This document shows, one piece after another, positions 1 to 44,200 of a stretch of DNA of 64,000 nt (position 1 is its first letter; every line of letters starts with the position of its first letter). The stretch lies in assembly GCA_963662155.1 (NCBI GenBank), contig OY759268.1, positions 6,297,201 to 6,361,200 on the forward strand, written 5' to 3'. Position numbers and translations under genes: made by a program. The DNA comes from Lamellibrachia columna (taxonomy: Eukaryota; Annelida; Polychaeta; Sabellida; Siboglinidae). The notes below the pieces were generated by a model, which was given only the letters and a program-made list of their open reading frames with translations, was not told the origin of the DNA and did no database searches.

Positions 1-413
1 TTCTACAGTTGGATTTACCAATATCTTCTCAGTACAAAACAATGACGGCCAATTTCAGGTAATATCATGTACAGCAAGCTTGATGTCACACTAATGACAC
101 AGTGTACATGACACCTCTGATGACACATTGGTGTCATGTGTCATTCTTTTTCTCATGCTGTCTCTTTCTATCTGCTAATGATGTCATGTCTTCGACTGTG
201 AAGGCAACGACATCATTCTGTTCTTCCAGGCGTGACGGTCACCCAGCACTGCACAGCTGTCATAAGACACACCTGTCTAAACATCCCTTGTGCATTACGC
301 AGCATCAACTGTTATGCTATTGCGGCCTCGGTCAGTCAGTTGCCATGGCAACCACACATGCCAATGCAACTCAACCCCAGTGATGACATAATTTACAAAT
401 TTCCCTCCTCCAG
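1..413. other. ABCC4 intron, nothing recognised
   Basis: No exon of the preceding ABCC4 region is recognisable here. Short TGTCA/TGACA direct and inverted words cluster at about 85-165, without a clear element. Confidence 0.4.
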
Positions 414-31551
<31,138 letters not shown>

Positions 31552-31695
31552 CACTGGACGTAAATAGATGTAATTAATCTTATCATCACATTTATGTGAT
31601 GGGGAAAATTCCAGGGAGAGATGCGGGATTCTGAGGAGAATGTTGTGAAAATACCTGACTGATTCGGAAAATACCTGACTGATTCGGAAAATACT

Positions 31696-32092
31696 GTCTT
31701 TCCAGTGTGATTGGTTTATGTAAAATTAGTGCTTATTTTCTAGAAGATATTGATTTTGTGAAGACAACTGTGATGTTTGTTACGGTTAATCTGATCAATG
31801 AGTCATATTTGTTATGTATTATTATCGATGCACCACCTACAAATTTCTTTTTTTAGTGCTGTTCTGTCCAGTCTGTGGTCATGCCCAGAGCGACCGTCTT
31901 TCCAGTGTGATTGATTCATGTACGATTAGTGCTTATTTTCTAGAAGATATTGATTTTGTGACGAAAACTGTGATGTTTGTTACGGTTAATCCGATCAATG
32001 AGTCATATTTGTTATGTATTTTTATCGATGCACCACCAACAAATTTATTATTTTAGTGCTGTTCTGTCCAGTCTGTGGTCATGCCCAGACTG
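31696..32092. repeat. 200-bp tandem duplication downstream of ABCC4
   Basis: GTCTTTCCAGTGTGATTG starts at 31696 and 31896; the two copies are nearly identical through GTCTGTGGTCATGCCCAGA. Begins 145 bp after the stop, so probably within the 3' UTR (inference; no clear AATAAA seen nearby). Confidence 0.93.
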
Positions 32093-32204
32093 ACAGCGAT
32101 TGGTCAACTGACTGTTATAGATACATGGGCGGTAATGTCATCACTTTGAGCCTGTACTTAACCTGCTTTGTCAATTAATTTTTCACTCGTTTTAAACTCC
32201 TTTT

Positions 32205-32480
32205 GTAAAAAAACCTGTCTAGTTTCCACTCCGACATGCTAGCTCACTTGTACAATGTTTCCACTCCGACATGCTAGCTCACTTGTTCAATGTTTCCACT
32301 CCGACATGCTAGCTCACTTGTACAATGTTTCCACTCCGACATGCTAGCTCACTTGTACAATGTTTCCACTCCGACATGCTAGCTCACTTGTACAATGTTT
32401 CCACTCCGACATGCTAGCTCACTTGTGCAATTTATTTATTTAGTTTTGATGAACTCGTCTGACAAACTATTCAATTAATT
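32205..32480 (+). repeat. Family X fragment with 35-bp array (six copies)
   Basis: CCACTCCGACATGCTAGCTC plus ACTTGTACAATGTTT repeated, then TTAGTTTTGATGAACTCGTC of family X. Compare the single-copy text ATCCACTGCAACATGCTAGC at 34115. Confidence 0.9.
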
Positions 32481-32539
32481 TTGTTTCGGTCGAACAAAAA
32501 TTTATTTAAAAAGGCCAAACGTGGCTATGTGTAGCCTGC

Positions 32540-32835
32540 TTCTATGATATGACATAAGGCTATTAACAGTATGTGTACCCTACCTCTATACTATGACATA
32601 AGGCTATTCACAGAATGTGTAGCCTGCTTCTATATTGACATAAGCCGCTATTCACAGTATGTGTAGCCTGCCTGTATACTGATATAAGCCGCTATTCACA
32701 GAATGTGTAGCCTGCCTCTGTACTGACATAAGCCACTATTCACAGAATGTGTAGCCTGCCTGTATACTGACATAAGCCGCTATTCACAGAATGTGTAGCC
32801 TGCCTGTATACTGACATAAGGCGCAATCTGTAGAC
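32540..32835. repeat. 44-bp tandem repeat, about six copies
   Basis: CAGAATGTGTAGCCTGCCTG plus TATACTGACATAAGCCGCTATTCA. It ends against a LINE 3' fragment; one partial unit recurs after that fragment (33010-33060), so the LINE probably inserted into the array. Confidence 0.9.
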
Positions 32836-33018
32836 AAATTGTCTACAGATTGGGTAACTGCTAGCAGCGTGAATATGTTTAAAAACAAGGTTGACACGTA
32901 TCTCAGGAGGGCGGGTTATAAGTAGATGAACATTGTTGGACTCTCGATAAGCCAATGGCTTCCTTGTCCACTTGCCATCTGGGCCTTTGGCTTGGATGGC
33001 AAATCTTGTTAAATCTAT
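32836..33018 (+). mobile_element. LINE 3' fragment
   Basis: ACAGATTGGGTAACTGCTAG through TATCTCAGGAGGGCGGGTTA to GGCAAATCTTGTTAAATC: the CR1/L2-like 3' end also seen at 1150. Confidence 0.8.
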
Positions 33019-33059
33019 TCACAGAATGTGAAGATGCCTCTATACTGATATAATCTGCT

Positions 33060-33400
33060 ATTCAGTTTTGAAGTTACATGATCTAATGATCAGAGTCAAT
33101 TCTTTCGATGATTTTAACAAAGGTATGCATTGTTTTTTAAACTGACTGTGCGTATTACTATTCACACACCACATATTACTTAAACTATTCACACACCACA
33201 TATTACTTAAACTATTCACACACCACATATTACTTAAATTATTCACACACCATATATTACTTAAAACTATTCACATACTACAGATTATTTAAACTATTCA
33301 CGCACTACAGATTACTTAAACTATTCATGCACTACAGATTTTAACATCAGCAAACCTTATTTGCAATGTGCTCAGTGAATTGAAGAAGCAATTTTAATCT
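33060..33400 (+). repeat. Family X copy with 27-bp array
   Basis: Family X text (AAGTTACATGATCTAATGAT, GATTTTAACAAAGGTATGC) leads into about seven units of ACTATTCACACACCACATAT plus TACTTAA, then family text again (GCAAACCTTATTTGCAATG). Confidence 0.88.
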
Positions 33401-34069
33401 AGAGATTGGGTCTATAGTCATGTGACCTTTGGTGGTCAGTTTAAAAAGTCCAGACTGGACGAAACGTTAACAGAAGTAAGAACACATTTTTGCTTGTGCG
33501 TCGATAAGATATATATGAATTTACATTACCAACCTTATGAATCTATTTAATGATGTGTTGATTGTTGTCTATTCCTGGTGATTGAATGTTGTGATGTCGG
33601 GGGGGGGGAATACCGCCAAATATTTATGGATACACTATTGAATATTTTGGCTCCGATATTTATGGGAACAATAGGAAATGTTTACATTACATAAATGACG
33701 TTATAATTAAATTTTAAATGGTGCTTGTTTCTTAATTGAGGTCTTATTCCATTATGTTAATTATAGTCATGCCTTGTTTATCCACACATTGGCTCCCAAG
33801 TTTTGGTTGTATTAATGAAGTGTGCAGATTCAATTGAAACTATTATCATCCATGCTATAACTATTGGTAATAAACATATAATGTACCATGACAATTCCAG
33901 TGCTTTATGATTTTATAGATCTCCAGTAGCTAACAAGATCTTGAACAAAGAATGTAGCTGTGATGTAAACGCAGTCATCAAGACCGTTAACTGCATTCCT
34001 GGTTAATGGTCTGACTTGGAGCATCAGATGTTTGACATTCCTAGTTAAATAACTTAAAGGTGCTTCGAT

Positions 34070-34525
34070 TTTTTGCTTAATTTCAAATTAATTTTGTGAA
34101 AGACCAAACCTACCTAGTATCCACTGCAACATGCTAGCTCGTTTGTGCAACTTTTGTATGTAGTTTTAGTGAAATCATCAGACGAATTATTAAATTAGTT
34201 AATACTTGTTCAAACATTAACTGAAGTGAAAATCGAAATGCTGAAAATCAAGATTTTCTTCCTTGGTGAAATTTTTTAACTTTGTCATGTGATCGGCAAG
34301 AGAATGGAGGTCACGCCCATGATCAGGATTGACCCACAGTGTTTACCATCTTTTGATGGTTTGAACAAAAATAAACATTGTTTTATTACATCGACTGTGG
34401 ATGTTACATAAACTATTCACACACTACATATTTGGACACCAATGAACCAGATTTGTGATAGGCTAAATCAGTTGAGGAAGCAGCTTTAATATAACACATT
34501 AATGAAGCAGTTAACAGTGTATTAA
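34070..34525 (+). repeat. Interspersed family X, near-complete copy
   Basis: Contains ATCCACTGCAACATGCTAGC, TTTAGTGAAATCATCAGACG, ACATCGACTGTGGATGTTAC, TTTGGACACCAATGAACC and CAGTTGAGGAAGCAGCTTTA in order. It lies in the ABCC4/pICln intergenic space; the rest of 33400-34750 shows nothing recognised. Confidence 0.7.
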
Positions 34526-35216
34526 GATTATTCACGCAAACAAGGATTACTGAAAAACCGCATTAGAGATGAGACTGTATCTGGCATATTTAATTTTTAC
34601 GTATACTTCATGGGCATTTTAGTAATGGAACAACACGAGATTTTGATATAAAACTGGCACAGGAAAAGGAAACAACTATAATGAACTGTAATGTGTATAC
34701 AATTGAAATATGGCACATTACCCTAAAAACTAACTGAACTAAACAAACACAAGTCTTACAACAAAATAACATTTAATGCAGGACACAAAATCAACATTGG
34801 AAGATGCAAATAGTTTGTCTTTGTCACAGTTTTGTTCCAAATGTTGTTACCAAAATGTACATTTCCCACCTTAATTATCACTATTATTATAGTGAGAATC
34901 CTCAGCCTAATGATGAACCCTCTGGGGGTGGAAGGGTTAAATGTTCCGATCCTTCTGTTCCGCCTCATGCAACCTTCAAACACAGGGATACGATGCAAAC
35001 TGGTGCAAAACGAGAAACGTAACGCCAACCATTTTCCATCCTGAACATTTTGCTTTTGATCCAAAGCGACTCAGTTTACTTATTTACTACTGCATTTAAT
35101 CTCCACTGCTGGTTGTTCCTGCTGCACACAATGTACGCTGCGGTTACAATGTACGCTATCAACAGCAAGTTGTCAAACTCTCATTTCTATGGCTTCCATC
35201 GCCATGGCAACAACTA

Positions 35217-35284
35217 CTAGTCATCAGGTCCTGCATCTTCAAACTGTCCTGTTTCCATGGCTTCTTCCGTCTCCATGGAAATGG
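35217..35284 (-). CDS. CLNS1A: pICln exon 6 (C-terminus)
   Basis: ISMETEEAMETGQFEDAGPD D and TAG. The GQFEDA motif matches the human C-terminus. A possible ATTAAA poly(A) signal lies on the minus strand near 34772-34777. Confidence 0.93.
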
Positions 35285-38200
35285 CTGTAAGCGAAAACAA
35301 TACTTAATCACCAGAGCTTGTAAAAACCAGTTACTGAGATAAGATTATGTGTCGTGGGAGCGGCTGGCATAAAAACCAGTTCCCACAATTGTTATTCCAT
35401 ACACAGAAACAACTGCGAATTGATGCCAACACGTGCTAGATTGTGTTTGAAATTATTCAAATGTCAGATCGACTGATTTTTTCCAATTTGATATTAGCGT
35501 TGCAATGTTTTTTATATATGTACAACATTCTTTGTCGAAATAATAATAATAATGTGTTAAATATTTGCATTCTCGTCATTGTCACATCATTGTTCCAACT
35601 CTCTAATTTATTTTGAAGTCTAAAATTACGTAGCGTATCCATCGATGCATGCACGAGGCTGCGTGTTGTATTAGCGTTATATTACGCACCAGAGGGGGTA
35701 TGGTTTATTTTGGGTAGCCTCTATTAAAAGTTCAATGTTAGGAGATGAGTATTTAACAAATTAACATGTTGTGACAATGGCCACACAGACCTGCTGAATG
35801 ACCATTTGTAGTTGCTGCAGTCTGGGGCATTTCACCCCCGTCTTCTAACATGGCATCCAACTGTTGAAGAACACCCCGCCCCGATTCAGTCAACTCAATC
35901 TCCCCGTCATCATCCGCCCCATAGAATTGGCCCTCATCTGTAGAAAAACAATTGAAGACAGGTATGAAAGTCGAAAATTAAACTAGAAAGTGAAACTCCA
36001 CATTGCGTCAGTTCACTCAACTGTATAAATGAGTACCTGGCTATAGACAGGTGGATATGTGAATAAGTAAGTGATTGCAGCGTGTCTGAATGCTTCCCAG
36101 AGAAGTCGAGATGGCGTAGGAATGAATGGGTTCCCATGGGTGAAGTGTAAAGTGCTCTGAACAGTTCTACAGACTGATATATATATATATATATATGATT
36201 TAAAAAAGTAAACATGTTCTTCACTCAAAACTTCAATCGTCAGACACATCACATCAAGCAATTAATGGTCTTGGTGACTACTGTTACATCACAATTACCG
36301 TATTCCACCTAATAAACACACAATACGCTTGAAAAAACATTGGGCCATGGAAAATGTCAAGGAATGTGTTCGTATAAGCATACACCAAAATGTGTTTCTC
36401 TAGACAATAAGGTAACTGGTGGTGTCATCTGGTGATTAGTGTAGAACACCTGAAAAGTGGTGCCAACTGTTTAAATTTTTCAGTTGCTCCACACTAGTCA
36501 AATTACAATAATTATGGATCCTGCTGATTAAAAGGGGTGTACACTAATTATGGCGTGTTCTCTTAATATGTTGAATACGGTACATTGGTTGTTCTTTGCT
36601 CACAGTCCTGCCAGTTATTGAAGATCAATAAAATGATAGAGCAATAGAAATTTAATGATACATTACATGTTTATGACGGAAATTCATAGCACGGGTGATA
36701 ACGGGAAGTTTCACTAATCACATGCTTTGTCAATCCAGTTAAAACCATTGCCAACCAAAGTGTACGGATAAATTAGACATGACTAATATTTTGTTTATTG
36801 TTTTCATTGTTGTGGTCAGGGGTGGCTGTTAGTGGGGGGTGGCTGTTAGTGGGGGGTGGCTGTTAGTGGAGGGTGGCTGTTAGTGGAGGTTGGCTGTTAG
36901 TGGGGGGTGGCTGTTAGTGGGGGGTGGCTGTTAGTGGAGGGTGGCTGTTAGTGGGGGGTGGCTGTTAGTGGAGGTTGGCTGTTAGTGGGGGTGGCTGTTA
37001 GTGGAGCGTGGCTGTTAGTGGGGGGGGTGGCTGTTAGTGAGGGGTGGCTGTAAGTGGGGGGTGGCTGTTAGTGGGGGGTGGCTGTGCCATAGGACTGTCG
37101 GTCGAAGAGACAGGGTGCAAAACCACCATCTGCCAGTTAGAAACAAGGGCAATTTTGTTAACTTTGCCTGATTCTTTCTGAAGAAACACTAAAGCCATTG
37201 GTCCCTTCTATCTGGACTCTATGCCAGGGGAAAACGCAGGGGGTAAATGTGTAACCTGCTGTGGACTCTACCTCTCACGAGCAACTGCAGAAGCGTCCAT
37301 GATATAGCTCGCAAGAGTATACAACTGAATGAAAATTATTGCTGCTGTTTAATTTCAAACGAATCTGCCTGAGAAGACAAACGTGACGTGGAGGCAGCCA
37401 TCTCCACGTCAACCACTCACCTTCAGAAAATGAGTCATTTTCATCTGGATGCAGAGCTTGACAGTCTGACATGGCCTGGTACATCGTAGTCACTACAGAA
37501 CAGAAACAAACGCTTCAGCCAACTGGAAACAGCACCAGATAAATTACAGCAAGAGTTTTAAAATTACTTCTGCCAAAATTAAGTCCTTGTTCATGTTGAG
37601 TTTATAAAATCGTGTGACTATGATGTATTTTATTAACACAATAATACAGTCCCTGTGTACATAAGTTTAAGCAGTTCCATTTTCATTTGTATAATTACAA
37701 AATTGGATAATGAGCAATTAAAAGGAGACAATTAAAGTGGATTGGACAGCTTACTCGTCAGTGAATTTCTTAATTTTCCACATCACGATTATGCTAGGAA
37801 TATTGAACTGGACATCCATGGTACAAATAGCTCACGTTATGGTCTTTTTATGTTAATATAAGTGTAAAAAGAAAGTCAGTAGCGAAAAAAGTTTAAACTG
37901 AGTAGGCTTGGTAGACAAAAAACCTAAAACATCAACACTGTTATACAAACATCTAGTCACCCTTTGTCCCTAGGATTGTTGTAAACTCAAAAACTAAACT
38001 TTGGACTACTTTGGCGACAAGTTTATATAAATACACATTATTGTGACTTTGGACAATAAACACAAGTGAAGAGTTGTATACATTAGTACACTAACCTCAT
38101 TCTCACAATGTTACCAGTTAAATATCTAGGGCAGTTAATTAAATTAATGGGCCAGTTACTTGGCTTCACAATTTGTTTTTAATAAAATCTATTAAACCAA

Positions 38201-41200
38201 CAAGTGCTAAACAGTTACCTTATTGTTTGGAGAAACAAATTTTGGTGCACGCTTATAAGAACAGATTCCCTGACATTTTTTCATGGTCCATGTTTATTAG
38301 GTCGAATATGGTACATTGTTCCAATTAAAATTACACTATAACTGTAATTAATTACATATTACACAATTACAATTCATACACATAGGTAAACTCACATGCT
38401 CCTTTGTCCTGTGGAACAAAGTGTATCTCCGACGTGTCATCGACACTGTCTGCGTCACCATCACCTGACGTCCCTGCGTCACCGTCACCTCTGTGTTCTT
38501 GCACTGTCACAAAATAGTCCAAGTCAATTTCAGTTTCTAGCAGAATCATAATAAAGCTACATTGAATGTTGGAAATTGATAAATGCTTAAGATCGACCAT
38601 CAGCTTATCTAAAGTCTATTCCAGATGAAAATATATCGGGATAATAATATGAGGGTGGGGGTCCAGTATGAGGGTAGGGGGGTCCAGAATGAGGGTAGTA
38701 GGGCAGGGCTCGACATTAACACTTGTCCGATAAGCCAATGGCTTCCTTGTCCACTTGCCATCTGGGCCTTTGGCTTCGATGGCAAATCTTGTTAAAATCA
38801 TGTTAAATCTTGTCCGGGACAAGTAGCTACAAGGAAAGGTGAAGTACATAATCCTGGACGCTTGTCCTACTGGACAAGTTCTTGCCGCTGTAATATAAAC
38901 GTGCTATTCATTTTAATAAAAAGACTGAAAGGTCTTGACTTTTTGACACCCAAAATAAATAACGTTTAATGGAATCTATTATTTTGTTCGATGTCGCATG
39001 TATCACCATTTTCTTTCTGCCATGCGACTACTGCCAATATAATCACCAGGTGGCGCATGTAGAAACTAGCTTACTCACTAGGACAGCCACGCTGTTCCAT
39101 TGAAAACACGAACGCACTGTCACCGTTCCTCATTTAACTGCCCCCTTACATAGCCACACTTCTGACATATATGCCTGTTTTATGTTTTGAATTGTTTACA
39201 TTATTGCTACACGGGAACGTATAATATTTTAATCTAATGTCAGAAACAGATCGCGATCGTAACAAACGCCAACGCAACGGCCTAATGCCACTCGGCTTCG
39301 GTGCGACGGCAAGAGTTAAGTGTACACGTATTTATATTACTAAGCACGTTTGTTTTGTCCTACATATTAACGCGACGTAGTACAATCATTTCAACCCTAT
39401 ATGTTAACGCAAGTATGCTGATAGCTACAGCAGCAACCCTAAGCCCTACACTCGCAAACATGAGTAATTTTTCAGTCTAGTTGCATTCACAGTATACATA
39501 GGTCATACTGAAAAGCACTTTAACTAACAGTTAATTTATTCTATTTCATTAATGCAATACTTTTTTTTAGTCATTTATTTTGTTGCATGTTGTTGCCATT
39601 AGCAACGTACTGGACTGGAAGCAGTGCTAGCTGTTTTTGTTCCTTGCAGAATATTATAATTCTTGCTAAATATGCACTGTTGTTATTTGTAAACATGACA
39701 ACAATTGTGTCTAAGTGTGCATTGTAATTCAGTTATTTCCTTTCGGTCAGAATTTGCAGGATTACTTTTTAACGGAAAAAAAAGTTGGCAAATGCTATCT
39801 TGTTTCTCAGATAAATGTTTTCTTCTACACTCAGAAAATATACCAAGACATATTCGTTAGAAACCTCATCCTGGATATTATATACATCCAGGTGTGTGTT
39901 ATATCATGGCATGGTAATTCAATGCGTTTGTAGCTTTCAGGGAGAACAAACTTAGTTTTGGTGGGACAAGTAAATATGACTCGCTAATGGACAAGTGCCT
40001 TCATGGAGTTAGTGTAGAGCCCAGTGGGGTCCAGTATGAAGGCAGTGGGGCCCAGTATGACGGTGGGGGGTCCAGTATGAGGGTAGTGGGGTCTGGTATG
40101 AGGGTAGTGGGGTCCAGTATGACGGTGAGGGGGTCCAGTATGAGGGTAGTGGGGTCCAGTATGGGGGTAGGGGGTCCAGAATGAGGGTAGTGGGGTCCAG
40201 TATGGGGGTAGGGGGTCCAGAATGAGGGTAGTGGGGTCCAGTATGACGGTGGGGGGTCCAGTATGAGTGTAGTGGGGTCCAGTATGTGGGTAGGGGGTCC
40301 AGAATGAGGGTAGTGTGGTTCAGTATGAGGGTCCAGAATGAGGGTACTGGGGTCCAGTATGAGGGTGAGGAGTCCAGTATGAGGGTAGGGTGTCCAGTAT
40401 GAGGGTAGGGTGTCCAGTATGAGGGTAGGGGCCCAGTATGAGGGTAGGGTGTCCAGCATGAGGGTAGGGTGTCCAGTATGAGGGTAGGATGTCCAGTATG
40501 AGGTAGGGGTCCAGTATGAGGGTAGGGTGTCCAGTATGAGGGTAGGGTGTCCAGCATGAGGGTAGGGGCCCAGTATGAGGGTAGGGTGTCTAGTATGAGG
40601 GTAAGGTGTCCAGCATGAGGGTAGGGTGTCCAGTATGAGGGTAGGGTGTCTAGTATGAGGGTAGAGTGTCCAGCATGAGGGTAGGGTGTCCAGCATGAGG
40701 GTAGGGGCCCAGTATGAGGGTAGGGTGTCCAGCATGAGGGTAGGGTGTCCAGTATGAGGGTAGGGTGTCCAACATGAGGGTAGGGTGTCCAACATGAGGG
40801 TAGGGTGTCCAGTATGAGGGTAGGGTGTCCAGCATGAGGGTAGGGGCCCAGTATGAGGGTAGGGTGTCCAGCATGAGGGTAGGGTGTCCAGCATGAGGGT
40901 AGGGGCCCAGTATGAGGGTAGGGGCCCAGTATGAGGGTAGGGTGTCCAGTATGAGGGTAGGGTGTCCAGCATGAGGGTAGGGTGTCCAGTATGAGGGTAG
41001 GGTGCCCAGCATGAGGGTAGGGTGTCCAGTATGAGGGTAGGGTGTCCAGCATGAGGGTAGGGGCCCAGTATGAGGGTAGGGGCCCAGTATGAGGGTAGGG
41101 TGTCCAGTATGAGGGTAGGGTGTCCAGCATGAGGGTAGGGTGTCCAGTATGAGGGTAGGGTGCCCAGCATGAGGGTAGGGTGTCCAGTATGAGGGTAGGG

Positions 41201-44200
41201 TGTCCAGCATGAGGGTAGGGTGTCCAGTATGAGGTAGGGGTCCAGTATGTTCATGTACTTCATTGTACCACATATCATTACAATGATAACAATTTGTTAT
41301 TATTATGGGTCTGGAGGATCGTGAACAAGACTTAACATTGGGGATACTTGCGATCTATGTTTGCGTCAACCATCAGGTAGAGACACTCGTGTGGGAAGGC
41401 AGTGAGATCCCTGCAGATGGCATGTAGGGAGATGGCGGGATACTCCAGGGAGAAACCCTCTCCCTCATTGCCCACCCACGAGACGCGGCTGTGGAAAGAA
41501 ACAAAGATTACCTGATCACAAGACAGGGTTTCCAAGTGCAGTAATAATAAACATCAGACAACATTGTGAATCAGAGCTATTCTTATGTACCGTGTTCTAC
41601 CTATTAAGTGTACACCCCGATTTGTTTGAAGGCTCCAACCCGATCCGTTCCTTGAATCTCATGAGATACGTCATCATAGTTTTTAGAAAGACTTTGGTGT
41701 GTGCTAATTAGAACACAATTTGTTAAATTTTTCAGCATCTGAAAAAATGTGTCAGGTGGACTGTACATTTAATAGGTTGAATACAATATGCATAACTTAA
41801 TAATGAATTAATATTTTAACTGCATTTTTTGAATTTTTTTTACCATTTGGGTTACATGGTAGTGGTAGGCAACCAACAATTGTCAAAAGCAGCTGACAAT
41901 CATAATTTCCTAAATAATCTGTTTCCATTTCATTTGTCCTGAAATTAAATTTATTTAGCCCAGTGTTCAAAATTAAGGTCTTTTTATCAGCGGCGATCAA
42001 TTCAAAATGATTCCCGCCAATTCAGTTAGCCAATTGGCCCACCCGCCATTCATCCCGCCAGCCGCGACTGCATTTGATATAAAATACAATTATGACAATC
42101 TACTTCTTCCTTGCCGGCGACAGATTGCTGCCAAGGTAAAGTCCGCACATGCAAGGGAAACTCCTGGCATGTGTAACGTGGATGCCTATTGGATAATTCA
42201 CATTTAATAACATCAGTATCTCGGGGAGTACCAAGGAAACACCAAAGCAAAGACGGCAGACGAAGTTACGAGAATCGTAGAGTTTGAGAATTTTTGAAAG
42301 ATATTACACCTATTTATTTCATACTGGTGATAGCAAGGAGGCAGACAATCCGATTGACAATACGTGCCAAAATATTCTGATTAATTTGATATTTGGCTGT
42401 GAAAGTGAACTTTGGAGGCTTCGATTTGGAGTGAACTGAGAATGGTATAGATTTTTGCCCAAGAGGCATGGCAGTACCAGGCATGCCAGGCCCACGGCAG
42501 TACCAGTGCACGCAAAACGTCTGCATCAAACATAATGTTACTTTAAACAATTGTAACTGTTTCACAAATAAAATTCACATTCACAAATGTTTATTAAATT
42601 CTTTATTCATCTGCTAGTCATAAGAAATGAACGACAATATTTGGTATGGTTTATATTTATTAAATAAATATTTCTTTTTTAAAGCAGTGTCTGTTTAAGT
42701 TTTATGCACAAAAACTTTTAAAATAATTTATACATTTTGTGGGGCCTGTACAAATTCACCTGGGCCGGTTCAAATTTTAGACTGTTTAACCCATCGCGAA
42801 TCAGGTTTGTTTATGTTCAAATGTATAACATGTAAACAATTTAAGTAACATTCACAGTCACTTTAATAAGAAAGTGTATCCTTTTTGTTGAAATTGTTGA
42901 AAGAATCAAGTTCTTAGATTTGGTAATTTGCCAAAGTGTGAATGTTAAATCTTATAGTATATAGAGCCAGAACACTTTTGCCCTTTTTTGCTAAATATTT
43001 ACGGGACCTGGTAAAAAATAATTTCACGGTTTGTCTGATAATTTCAACAAAATGCACAAACAAGCTGGCATGGCATAGTCAGTATCAGGTAGGAAATTAT
43101 TCAAAATTGAGATGACTAATTTAATTGGGAGGCAGCTTTAACTTAAGTATTCAGGATGGCTCAATGTGGGGATGGGTCATTATTTATTTGGTTATTTGAA
43201 ACAGTCATGTTATTGTTGTACACCAGCGTACCAGTATTGTATACTAGTGTACGAGTAATTTTATACAGTTTTGAAACCGGTACTTTTTTGTGGTTTTGAA
43301 ACCGGTATTTTTTTATCCAATCGGTATTCTCTATGGCATGTCATATCTTCAAGTCACAATGTCTGAAGCTTCTAAAACTAGTCACCAAATTTGAATTAAA
43401 AGACAATGCATTCAACACATCATGGTGAGCACTGCTGTGTTATTTCCATGCGCAGTGAGCATGTCCAGAAGACGAAATCATATAAGTTGATCAATGGCCA
43501 CAGTGTGGCACCACTGTTTCCATGTCAGGTCTAGGGGGAAATAAATTAAGTTTGAGATTAAGTTATGATAGTAATTATTAAGGTTCAACACTAGATGACA
43601 ATTTGACGGCTAATACAAGGAAACGCTCAGCAGTCTTTCAATAGTTTGCAGCGTCTCTATTCTGAACCAGCCCAGGTGAGTTTGAACTGGCCCCAACAAA
43701 AATTTTATAATTATAACTATATGTAATAAAGGAAAGTTTTGGTGTGTAAAACTAAAACAGACACTGTCTGCTTTAAATTAGAATAAATAACAATTTAATA
43801 AATATAAACCATAGCAAATATTGTTGTTAATTTCTTATAATTAGCAGACCAATACAATGAAGTAATGAAGTTGATAAACATTTCAATGTGAATTTTATTT
43901 GCAAAACAATTACAACTGTTGAAAGTAACATGCTTGATGCCGATGTTTCGCACACGCACTGCTACTGCCCTGGGTCTGGCACGGACAAAACCTATGGCTA
44001 AAGCGTTTTTAATTCACTCCAAATCGTTTGTTGTCTGCTTCCTTAGTATCACACCAGTATGAAGTAAATTGGTGAAATATCCTCCAAAAATGGTCAGACT
44101 CTACGATTCTCGCAACTTCGTCTGCCATCTTTGCTTTGATGTTTCCATAATACTCCGTAAGATACTGACGTCATTAAATGTCAATTATCCAGTAGGCATC

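Noticed and set aside
34756..35064. 102-codon minus-strand frame downstream of pICln
   Set aside because: Lies in the presumed 3' UTR of pICln; no homology recognised.
40001..41278. Pro/Tyr/Leu-rich frames on the minus strand over the 20-bp array
   Set aside because: Repeat artefact inside pICln intron 2; pICln exons on either side splice in phase without it.
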